Below are positions 7,063-14,069 of a stretch of 25,868 nucleotides of DNA, piece by piece. The translations under genes were made by a program, and so were the position numbers. The notes under the pieces were generated by a model. The model was not told the origin of the DNA, made no database searches, and saw nothing but the letters and a program-made list of their open reading frames with translations. The stretch comes from an uncultured Holophagaceae bacterium (GTDB lineage: Bacteria > Acidobacteriota > Holophagae > Holophagales > Holophagaceae): assembly GCA_903927605.1 (NCBI GenBank), contig CAIYNT010000272.1, forward strand, positions 1 to 25,868, read 5' to 3'. The first letter of the stretch is position 1. Every line of letters begins with the position of its first letter.

Positions 7063-9350
7063 CGGCCTTTCCGCTTGCCGGGGCCCCGGACACTGCCTTT
7101 GGCAGGCTTGGGACTGGCCTCACGGGTCTTTCCGTGCACACTTCGCGCCTTTCCCGCAGGCACCCGGGCTTTTTTCGGGGGCCTACCCGGAGGAGGAGCT
7201 TCCCGCTGTTGGGCGGACCTGCCACGCCTAGGTTTTTCCAGATCCCCCTCTCGCAGCGTCGCAGGCGCTGCGAGCATGGGCACGAACGCGAATGCTTTGC
7301 CATGCGCGTCCTGGGCTTTGGCCTCCGTAAGCCAGGCGCTGACTCGGCGCAGGTCCTCGTCCACGGCGGTGATCTCCACCTCCACGGCATCGCCGATGGT
7401 GAGTACGACGGTGCCCCGCAGGCCCGAGGCCTTGGTGCGGTGCTCGTCCACCCAGAAGTTGCCACCCAGGGCCGCCAGGGGAACACCCACCTCCACGAAG
7501 GGTGCATCAAGGGTGATGAACACGACCTTGGCCGAGTAGCCCTGGATGTGCCCCTTGAAGCGCTGGCCGATCCTTGCCTTCATGAGGAGGCAGGTCTTCC
7601 ATTTGTCGTTCTCCCGCTCGGCTTCGGTGACCTTCTGCTCGGCATCACTGGCACCCTTGGCCAACACGGCAAGTTGACTGTGGAGGCCTTCGGGCAGCGT
7701 CTGGCCGCGCAGTACTTTGCGGAGCAGGCGATGGACGAGGAGATCCGGATAGCGCCGGATGGGGCTGGTGAAGTGCAGGTAGTTCTGGAGCGCCAGGCCC
7801 GAGTGCCCAATGTTGTCGGCGCTGTACTCGGCCCGCTTCAGGCTGCGGAGCAGCAGGGTGTTGATCATGGCCTCCAGGGGCCCACCCCGGATCTTGTCGA
7901 GCATGGCATTGAGATGCTCGGGCGTGGGTGTTTCCTTGGGCTTGAGCAGGCCGAAGGTGCGGGCGACCTCCGCGAACACCTCCAGTTTCAGGGCGTCCGG
8001 CTCATCGTGGATGCGGTAGATGGAGGGAATCTTCCTGTGGGTGAAGAACCTCGCCACTGCTTCATTTGCCAGCAGCATGAACTCCTCGATCATCCGGTGG
8101 GCATCGTGCCGCGGGTACCGTCGCGCATCCACGGGCCGGCCTTCGGCATCGAAGATGAATTCGGTCTCTTCCGTGTCCAGGTTCATGGCCCCGCGCCCAA
8201 GGCGAACCTGCGTGAGCCGGCGGGAGAGCACCAGGGATTCATCCAGCAGGGCGCAGAGGGCATCGTCCAGCTCGGCGCGCTTGCGCTCGGAGAGATCGAT
8301 GCAGGCTTCCTTCACTTCATCGTAGGTCAGGCGTTGAGCACTGCGGATGACGCTTTCGGCAAGCCGTGTCTCCACGACCTCCAGATCTGGAGAGATCGTC
8401 ATCCAGGCTGTCATGGTGAGCCGGTCCACACCCTCCCGCAGGCTGCAGAGATCACCGCTGAGGCGCTCCGGGATCATGGGGATGGCCTCGTCGGGGAAGT
8501 ACACGGAGGTGCCCCGCAGGCGCGCCTCCTCGTCCAGGGGGCCTCCTTCGGCCACGTAGTGGCTCACATCGGCGATGTGGACGCCGAGCAGCCAGCCGCC
8601 GCCCTCGGATTTTGGCAGTACCTCCAGACTGATGGCGTCGTCGAAGTCCTTGGCCGTGGGCGGATCCACCGTGCAAGTGAGTGTAGGGCGCAGGTCCTCC
8701 CTGCCCTTGAGCCATTCGGAGGAAATAGTGGTGGGGAAGGGCGCCAGTTCCCGCATGACGGCGTCGGGGAAGGCAGTGCGCAGGTTGAACAGGGCCGCCG
8801 TGAGCTTGTTCTCGATCTTCAGGTCGGTCTTCTTCCCGAGTCGCGCCACCACTGTGCCGTGCAGCTGCTTCGCTTCGGGGTCGGCGTCCAGCCTTACACT
8901 CACGAGCTCGCCGTCCTCAGCCAGATCCGTGGCCGGCACCGAGATGATCTGTGACAACCGGGGTTCAAGGGGGACCACGCGCCAGCCCCAGGGTTGCTTC
9001 TGCAGGGTGCCGGGCAGGGGCACCTCGCCCCGGCCCTTGATTTCAAGCACCCGGGCCTTGAGGCGGCCGTCCCAGCCTTCGCCGCTGACTTCCGCAATCA
9101 CGCGGTCGCCGTGAATGGCGCCACGGGCATCCCGCCAGTCCACCAACAGATCCATGCCCGGGCCCTTGGGCGCGCCCAGGAGCCTCAGGAATCCGCCGGT
9201 ACCCTCGGGATGGCCGAGGAAGGTGGCTTCAAAGCTTTCGTACGGACGGAGCCCAGATGTTGACGCTTTCGCGGCTGAGGGGGAATTCCGACGATCCAGG
9301 GGGCGCGAAGGGGCGCGGACGGGGATGCGGGGGGCGGAGCGACGGGCCAT
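7059..9350 (-). CDS. rnr: Ribonuclease R / RNase II family 3'-5' exoribonuclease
   Basis: Processive 3'-5' exoribonuclease acting in RNA decay. The 763-residue protein has an N-terminal cold-shock/OB part (about 40-190), then the RNB catalytic domain opening with DPPTAKDFDDAI (D229, D235, D237 and D238 in the Mg-binding signature), then HDEPDALKLEVF and HFTSPIRRYPDLLVHR, then an S1 RNA-binding domain (about 605-690). The last 60 residues are a Lys/Arg/Pro-rich tail of low complexity. The frame is open upstream to 9446; I chose ATG at 9350 (MARRSAPRIP) because the upstream part overlaps the preceding gene, but no good Shine-Dalgarno is seen at this start. The stop overlaps the ruvC start. RNase R rather than RNase II is preferred from the S1 plus basic-tail layout. 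Confidence 0.93.
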   Translation of the reverse strand: MARRSAPRIPVRAPSRPLDRRNSPSAAKASTSGLRPYESFEATFLGHPEGTGGFLRLLGAPKGPGMDLLVDWRDARGAIHGDRVIAEVSGEGWDGRLKARVLEIKGRGEVPLPGTLQKQPWGWRVVPLEPRLSQIISVPATDLAEDGELVSVRLDADPEAKQLHGTVVARLGKKTDLKIENKLTAALFNLRTAFPDAVMRELAPFPTTISSEWLKGREDLRPTLTCTVDPPTAKDFDDAISLEVLPKSEGGGWLLGVHIADVSHYVAEGGPLDEEARLRGTSVYFPDEAIPMIPERLSGDLCSLREGVDRLTMTAWMTISPDLEVVETRLAESVIRSAQRLTYDEVKEACIDLSERKRAELDDALCALLDESLVLSRRLTQVRLGRGAMNLDTEETEFIFDAEGRPVDARRYPRHDAHRMIEEFMLLANEAVARFFTHRKIPSIYRIHDEPDALKLEVFAEVARTFGLLKPKETPTPEHLNAMLDKIRGGPLEAMINTLLLRSLKRAEYSADNIGHSGLALQNYLHFTSPIRRYPDLLVHRLLRKVLRGQTLPEGLHSQLAVLAKGASDAEQKVTEAERENDKWKTCLLMKARIGQRFKGHIQGYSAKVVFITLDAPFVEVGVPLAALGGNFWVDEHRTKASGLRGTVVLTIGDAVEVEITAVDEDLRRVSAWLTEAKAQDAHGKAFAFVPMLAAPATLREGDLEKPRRGRSAQQREAPPPGRPPKKARVPAGKARSVHGKTREASPKPAKGSVRGPGKRKGR

Positions 9351-9378
9351 GACCCAAGAGTACAGGCCCTGCTCTGAA

Positions 9379-10260
9379 TCAGCCCTTCTTTCCCTTCTTC
9401 CCATTCTTGGCGGGCGGGGCTGAGGCCCGGCCCAGCAGGAGGTCAAGCTGGTGATGAACCTTCTTGTTTTCCGGGTCCAGGGTTGCCAGGCGGTAGAGCC
9501 AGCGGGCCTTGCCGGCCCTGTCTCCCTGGGCTTCCAGGTAGGCCGGGCTCAAGATCACAGCCTCTACCCACTTGATCCTGTCCCCCTTGCCAGCCTTGTA
9601 GTCCTCCACCTGATCGGCTTCGCTCTTGAGTTTGTCTTCCATCACTTTCACGAGGGGACCGTAAAGACCGCTGTCGCGCTTGGCAACGTCCAGGTAGGTC
9701 TGGAAGAACTTCACCCACTTGGCGTCGTCAACCACCTCTTTCTCGACACTGATGGCCAGGTCCAGCTCCTGGCGTTCGCCAGCATCGAGGGGGGTCTTGG
9801 CTTTCAACTCCTTGATGCGAGCATCGTTCTCCTCGAGCACCTGCTTGGCCCGGGCTCCCGCCTGAACGTAATAGGCAACTGTGTTTTCAAAGGGTCCCTT
9901 GATGTCGGTGTAGCATTCCGCGGTCAGGGCCTTGGCGGTCTTGGCGTATTCCAGGGCTTTTTCCCAGGCGCCAGCGGAATCTGAGGTTTCCAGGGCCAGG
10001 CGGTTGGCTTCGGCCAGATCCAGGAAGATGCCACAGCTCTCCACCATGGTCCTGTTGTCCGTCTTGTCGAAGGTCGGCCTGGTCGCGGGGAGCAGGGCCT
10101 CGGCCCGCTTCTGGGCCTCGGGATAGTTCAGCTCGGCCATCAATTTCTCGATCCCGGGCCGTTCGGCCTTGACCCGTTCTCCGAGGGTGGGTGCCGGAGT
10201 CTGGGCCGCAAGGCTCGCAGGTACCAGCAGCAGGGAAAGAAGGAGGGCGGATAGGCGCAT
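9379..10260 (-). CDS. Secreted helical protein of unknown function
   Basis: A 293-residue protein with a clear signal peptide (MRLSALLLSLLLVPASLAAQ, cleavage likely after LAA or AQ). The mature part is almost entirely alpha-helical, rich in Ala, Glu, Lys and Leu, with TPR-like helical hairpins (for example NYPEAQKRAEALLPA, GAWEKALEYAKTAKALT, DRAGKARWLYRLATLDPENKKVHHQL) and a basic tail (KNGKKGKKG). I see no catalytic motif. It probably acts in the periplasm as a scaffold or TPR protein. It precedes rnr on the same strand by 28 bases, so the two may be cotranscribed. Confidence 0.85.
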   Translation of the reverse strand: MRLSALLLSLLLVPASLAAQTPAPTLGERVKAERPGIEKLMAELNYPEAQKRAEALLPATRPTFDKTDNRTMVESCGIFLDLAEANRLALETSDSAGAWEKALEYAKTAKALTAECYTDIKGPFENTVAYYVQAGARAKQVLEENDARIKELKAKTPLDAGERQELDLAISVEKEVVDDAKWVKFFQTYLDVAKRDSGLYGPLVKVMEDKLKSEADQVEDYKAGKGDRIKWVEAVILSPAYLEAQGDRAGKARWLYRLATLDPENKKVHHQLDLLLGRASAPPAKNGKKGKKG

Positions 10261-10386
10261 TGAGCTCGACCACTGATGAAGGGGGGTGCCCCGGGGGAAA
10301 CTTCCATTGTTCCGGGATCACACGGCCTTGGCTAGTCCCGAGTGCCAGACCCCACCGTGGGTGAACATCAGAGACCGCAGGCGGCA

Positions 10387-11208
10387 TCAGCCCAGGGTTT
10401 CAGCCATGCCCCGGATCTCGGCCTTGATCTTGTCCATTTCCTCCCGCTCGATCTTCCGCGCGGGGACGCCGCCCCAGGTCTCCCCGGCCCCCACCCGACT
10501 TCCCGGCAGCAGCACACTCTCCGGAAGGATGATGGCATCGTCACCGATGACCACGTCGCCCATGACGCAGCAGGCCAGACCCAGGGTGGCCCGGTGGCCC
10601 ACGGTGACCGGGGCGATGACTAGGTTTCCCCCGCCGCCATAATGGGCGAAGATGCGTACGCTGCCGCCCAGGGCCGCATCGTCGCCGACGCTGATGAGCT
10701 GGGGATCGCTGATGAACTCTGTATTGATGAAGGCGTGACGGCCGATCTTCATGCCCATGGCCTTCAGGAACCAGACTCCGAAAGGCGTGAGGGTCACGAA
10801 TGGAAGGAAGGTGAACCGCACCAGGTAGAAGAGTCCATTGTGGAGGAACCAGGGCAGGGCGTGCAGAGTGTAGTAGCCACCCTTGAAAGGCTTCACCCGG
10901 GTGGGCAGAAGCCAGTTGTAGAGCGGCACCACCACCAACAGTACGAGGCCGAAGACGAAGAAGCAGATGGCCAAAGCGAAACCCGCCGCGAGCCAGGGCA
11001 GCGGCCCAGGCAGGTGAACCGACCAGTCGCGGATCTGGGACCACAGCCACAGAGCCGGGGCCAGGGCCAAGCCCAGGGCCGTAGAGGCGAGGATGTACAT
11101 CAACACGACCGCCAGGCCATAGGCGGCGCGTGAGAACCGGCGAAGCAGCCGGTCCAACCCGTTCCTGGGTGGTGGGTTCCTCGATTGGTCCTTGGCGAAG
11201 GGCTTCAT
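10387..11208 (-). CDS. Membrane-anchored hexapeptide-repeat (left-handed beta-helix) acyltransferase-like protein
   Basis: A 273-residue protein. Residues about 32-58 and 72-100 are two strong membrane segments, followed by an amphipathic stretch (ALPWFLHNGLFYLVRFTFLPFVTLTPFGVWFLKAMGMKIG). From about 150 it shows hexapeptide repeats typical of LbetaH acyltransferases (IGRHAF, ISVGDD, VTVGHR, VVIGDD, SRVGAG), ending GGVPARKIER. The layout resembles the C-terminal membrane/LbetaH part of the Pls/DltB-associated NRPS-like proteins used in polylysine-type synthesis, here as a free-standing protein without an adenylation domain. Substrate unknown. The start ATG at 11208 is followed by a soluble basic N-terminus. 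The gene is divergent from the GT9 gene across the 270-bp inverted-repeat element. Confidence 0.8.
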   Translation of the reverse strand: MKPFAKDQSRNPPPRNGLDRLLRRFSRAAYGLAVVLMYILASTALGLALAPALWLWSQIRDWSVHLPGPLPWLAAGFALAICFFVFGLVLLVVVPLYNWLLPTRVKPFKGGYYTLHALPWFLHNGLFYLVRFTFLPFVTLTPFGVWFLKAMGMKIGRHAFINTEFISDPQLISVGDDAALGGSVRIFAHYGGGGNLVIAPVTVGHRATLGLACCVMGDVVIGDDAIILPESVLLPGSRVGAGETWGGVPARKIEREEMDKIKAEIRGMAETLG

Positions 11209-11224
11209 GCCTCCAGCCTAGCTA

Positions 11225-11494
11225 AGAGTTCATAAGAAAACCCGACGATACCGCGATGAAGCCAGCCGGGATGCGCTGCAAGGAAGGGCCCGCAGGGCAA
11301 CGGGGTTCGTTGGTCAAGGGACCTGACGCCGCGGAGCGCCCGGCCGGCTTCATCCCTTCGGGCGAGGGACGGCGGGCGTCGCGATGCAGCGTCACGCTCG
11401 TCGCGCGTAGTACCCGCTACGCGTCTCCTCGCGTTCCTCGCCTCGCTCGCCCGGCGCCCCTCGCGCGGCAACGTCGGGTTTTCTTATGAACTCT
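11225..11494. mobile_element. 270-bp MITE-like or structured repeat element with 23-bp perfect terminal inverted repeats
   Basis: The ends are perfect inverted copies: 11225-11247 (begins AGAGTTCATAAG, ends AACCCGACG) and 11472-11494. The interior is very GC-rich, with no credible ORF, and holds nested inverted repeats: 11255-11270 against 11339-11354 (15 of 16 paired) and CGCGTAG (11404-11410) against CTACGCG (11417-11423). It fills the divergent spacer between the acyltransferase and GT9 genes. No clean target duplication is seen: TA occurs at 11223-11224 and 11495 is A after the right end, which is not decisive. No transposase is nearby, so a non-autonomous element is inferred. A long cis-acting structured region is the alternative. 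Confidence 0.6.
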
Positions 11495-11517
11495 AGAGTG
11501 CCCTGTAGCATGGGGGT

Positions 11518-12519
11518 ATGGATCTGGTTCTGCTCCGCCTCTCCGCCCTTGGCGACATCCTCCGGGTGCTGCCCGCATGGGCCAACCTCCATGAGGCTTT
11601 TCCCGAGGCCCGGTGCCGGGTGGTAGTGGAGGATCGCCACGCTTTCCTGTTGGAACCCCTGCCCTGGCTGGAACCCGTGGTGGTCCAGCGCCGACGGCTA
11701 TCGAATCCATTCTCGGCCCTCGACGAACTGAAGCGGGTGGCGATGCTGGTCCAGGATGGCAGCGTCAGCCTGGACTTCCACGGCATCCTCAAGGCCGCGC
11801 TCATCCCGAAGCTCGCCGCCATCCCCGAGCGGTGGGGGGATGGGGTCACCAAGGAGTTCGCCGGGTCCCTGCAAACCCATCCCATGGTTTTCCGGCAGCA
11901 GACGCGGTACGACCAGGCTCTGGGGTTGGCCGAGGCCTTTGGGTGCAGCCGGCGTGTCGTGGGCCTCGGGCGGTTCCGTCCTGTGCTGCAGGACGTGCCA
12001 CTCCCGGCTCCAGGCACCATCTGGTCCCAGCACCGCAAGCCAAGGGTGGTGCTGGTGCCGGGGGCTTCCCGGCGTGGGGCCATCAAACGCTGGCCCCTGC
12101 GCCATTGGATCACTCTGGCAGAACGGCTGAAGGACCGATGCGATCTGCGCTGGTCCCTGGGGCCTGAAGAAGCGGACCTGCGAAGCTGGTTGCCGGAGAC
12201 GACCGGCGTGGCCGCTCTCCCACGGTTGGAATTCTGGAAGCTGGCCTCGGCTCTTCGCCAGGCGGATCGCGTGGTCGCTCCTGACACCGGGCTATTGCAC
12301 CTGGCGGTGGTGTTGGGGATTCCCGTCTTGGGGCTCTATGGTTCCAGTGATCCCGTGGTAGCAGGACTGCCAGAGGGTGCCGGCCGCGTCCTCCGCACAG
12401 GTATCTCCTGTGCCCCATGCCGGGAACGAGCCTGCCAGCGGCGGCAGTGCATGGAGGAGCTCCTTCCGGATGGCGTCGTTGCAGCCCTATTGGAAGGGCT
12501 CACAGCTACCGGATATTGA
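11518..12519 (+). CDS. Glycosyltransferase family 9 (ADP-heptose:LPS heptosyltransferase-like)
   Basis: A 333-residue protein matching the length and two-domain GT-B layout of family 9 enzymes (WaaC/WaaF/WaaQ type), which transfer heptose or related sugars to lipopolysaccharide core at the inner membrane's cytoplasmic face. Evidence: N-terminal MDLVLLRLSALGDILRVLPA (the family's RLSALGD motif), VLVPGASRRGAIKRWP, and the nucleotide-sugar-binding stretch VVAPDTGLLHLAVVLGIPVLGLYGSSDP, then a Cys cluster (CAPCRERACQRRQC) often seen at the C-terminus of the family. The start is preceded by GGGGGT. Its 3' end overlaps the convergent cytochrome gene by 14 bases. The exact sugar and acceptor cannot be told. 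Confidence 0.9.
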   Translation: MDLVLLRLSALGDILRVLPAWANLHEAFPEARCRVVVEDRHAFLLEPLPWLEPVVVQRRRLSNPFSALDELKRVAMLVQDGSVSLDFHGILKAALIPKLAAIPERWGDGVTKEFAGSLQTHPMVFRQQTRYDQALGLAEAFGCSRRVVGLGRFRPVLQDVPLPAPGTIWSQHRKPRVVLVPGASRRGAIKRWPLRHWITLAERLKDRCDLRWSLGPEEADLRSWLPETTGVAALPRLEFWKLASALRQADRVVAPDTGLLHLAVVLGIPVLGLYGSSDPVVAGLPEGAGRVLRTGISCAPCRERACQRRQCMEELLPDGVVAALLEGLTATGY

Positions 12520-12865
12520 ATTTGTATTTCCCCTCGTGGCATTCGAGGCACTTGACCACTGGTGGCTGATGCTGACGATGGCAGTCCGTGCAGGGGATTT
12601 CTCCCAAGTGGGAAGCGTGGGGGTTGGGCTTCACATCCTTCGTCAAGGCTTTCATGGCGGGGTAATCCCCATGGCAGGTCATACAGGAATCCGACGCTAC
12701 CGCTTTCTTGGTGGGTTTCTCCTCCTGGTGGCAGTCGAAGCAGTGGACACCGGCCTTGGCGTGATACGCCGGGAGGCTGGCTTTCCCTGTTCCCTGGGCC
12801 AGCGCAGGCAGCGCCCAGAGGACGCCGCAGATGAGAATGAGAGAGCGGTATTTTACGGGAGTCAT
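12506..12865 (-). CDS. Small tetraheme c-type cytochrome, periplasmic
   Basis: A 119-residue protein with a signal peptide (MTPVKYRSLILICGVLWALPALAQ) and four CxxCH heme-binding motifs: CFDCH (42-46), CMTCH (61-65), CTDCH (92-96) and CLECH (106-110). Further histidines (H35, H83, H86, H99) can serve as distal ligands, as in bis-His multiheme cytochromes. Size and spacing resemble the tetraheme domain of periplasmic electron carriers (cytochrome c3 / flavocytochrome c N-domain type), so a periplasmic electron-transfer role is likely; partners are unknown. The ATG at 12865 is chosen over the upstream ATG at 12913 because AAGGAA sits 7 bases before it and the signal peptide begins there. Convergent 14-base overlap with the GT9 gene. 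Confidence 0.92.
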   Translation of the reverse strand: MTPVKYRSLILICGVLWALPALAQGTGKASLPAYHAKAGVHCFDCHQEEKPTKKAVASDSCMTCHGDYPAMKALTKDVKPNPHASHLGEIPCTDCHRQHQPPVVKCLECHEGKYKFNIR

Positions 12866-13018
12866 GGCAGGTTCCTTGGGGTTCCGTGACATCGGGATGG
12901 CCGGGTGAGTCAATAGTCTAGCGGAGGTCCCGGCCCAGGCTCGAGTCCGATAGAACTGGCCCTCAAAATCGGGAGCGTTTCGACGTTCCTGGTGAGATCA
13001 TCGTTTAAGAGGGTCCCT

Positions 13019-14017
13019 ATGAGAATCAACCGCGCACATCTGGTCTCAGGCTTGGCCCTAGCTGCAGGAATGTCCTGCCTCGGATGGCTTCAGGCGCAGA
13101 CCGCTCAGAGACGGGCCAAGGTTGCTGACGTAATCCCCAAGTATCTGGCAGCCGTTGAGGTCAAGGGGCCAATCGACCTCCTTGGCACGGACGCGCTTTC
13201 CGATCTTGGCGATGAATGGTCCATGGGCTTTCGGAAGTTCCATCCCGAAGCGAACCTGATTTACCGGCCCAAACTCACGAAAGACGCCGTGAAGGCTTTC
13301 CAGGACGGCACCTCTCTTCTGATCCTCACTGCCAGGGAATTCACGTCAGAAGAGTCAAAGGCGTTCCAGACCAAGTACGGCTATCTGCCCATGCGCATCC
13401 CGGTCTGCCTGGATGCCAACATCGTCTTCGTGAACAAGAACAACCCCATCACGTCGATCAGCATGGAGCAGTTGGATGCCATCTATTCCAAGACCAGGCT
13501 GAGTGGGGCCAAGGTACCAGCGGTGGTCTGGGGGGATCTTGGCCTCAGGGGCGAGTGGGCCAAACTTCCGATCCATGCCTATAGCCGGGGCCCCGGCACG
13601 GCTTCCTACGCCTCGATTGTGGAAAAGGTCCTGCTCAAGGGGGAATTCCAGCCGGGGGCTCTGTTTCGCGACGATGCCTCCTCCCTGGCCGAGGCGGTGA
13701 TGACCGATCACACCGGCATTGCGATTGGCACCATGGCCTCCTGGTACTTCGCCAACAAGGTGCTTCCAGTGGTGCCTCTCCATGGTGAAGACGCCCGGTT
13801 CCCGAACCAGGAGAACGTCACCACCAGCCTGTATCCCATGCCCCGCCTGTACTACGCCTACCTGAACCGCACGCCAGGCAGTCCCTTGCCTGGCCCCGTC
13901 AATGAGGTCATCCACTTCCTGCTCAGCCAGGAGGGCCAGAATGCCGCGGCGGATTCGGGTCTTCTCCCTGGCCCGCCCGAGTTCCTCACCATCGCCCTGA
14001 AGCGATTGAGCCGCTAG
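13019..14017 (+). CDS. PstS-like periplasmic substrate-binding protein (phosphate-type)
   Basis: A 332-residue protein with an N-terminal signal peptide (RINRAHLVSGLALAAGMSCLGWLQAQ). The mature part follows the PBP-II fold used by PstS proteins: VEVKGPIDLLGTDALSDLGDEW, LLILTAREFTSEESKAF, IPVCLDANIVFVNKNNPITSISMEQLDAIYS, IHAYSRGPGTASY (the anion-binding loop region) and a late LLSQEGQNAAADSGLLP, close to the family's FLSxxGQ ending. AGAGGG sits 6 bases before the ATG at 13019; an in-frame ATG at 12992 lacks this. No PstC, PstA, PstB or PhoU gene is near, so it is an orphan binding protein in this window; it may bind phosphate or another oxyanion, or act in a sensor role. Confidence 0.85.
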   Translation: MRINRAHLVSGLALAAGMSCLGWLQAQTAQRRAKVADVIPKYLAAVEVKGPIDLLGTDALSDLGDEWSMGFRKFHPEANLIYRPKLTKDAVKAFQDGTSLLILTAREFTSEESKAFQTKYGYLPMRIPVCLDANIVFVNKNNPITSISMEQLDAIYSKTRLSGAKVPAVVWGDLGLRGEWAKLPIHAYSRGPGTASYASIVEKVLLKGEFQPGALFRDDASSLAEAVMTDHTGIAIGTMASWYFANKVLPVVPLHGEDARFPNQENVTTSLYPMPRLYYAYLNRTPGSPLPGPVNEVIHFLLSQEGQNAAADSGLLPGPPEFLTIALKRLSR

Positions 14018-14035
14018 GTCACGGACAATTGAAGT

Positions 14036-14069
14036 AAAGGAGCGGCCTCAATGCGGGGCCGCTTCCTTT
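14036..14069. terminator. Terminator between convergent pstS-like and cysS genes
   Basis: AAAGG-AGCGGCC (14036-14047), loop of nine, GGCCGCT-TCCTTTT (14057-14070) on the plus strand. The T run overlaps the cysS stop codon region, so it ends the plus-strand transcript; it may serve both directions, though the minus-strand T run (CCTTTACTTC) is weak. Confidence 0.75.

Noticed and set aside
7134..8954. 606-aa plus-strand frame opposite rnr
   Set aside because: Shadow of the RNase R gene; no domain and no start signals.
11205..11471. 88-aa frame within the inverted-repeat element
   Set aside because: Arg-rich low-complexity translation that ends within the left terminal repeat and lacks a Shine-Dalgarno; the element looks non-coding.
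11225..11494. Complete insertion sequence
   Set aside because: Only 270 bp, with no transposase frame between the inverted ends; at most a non-autonomous element.
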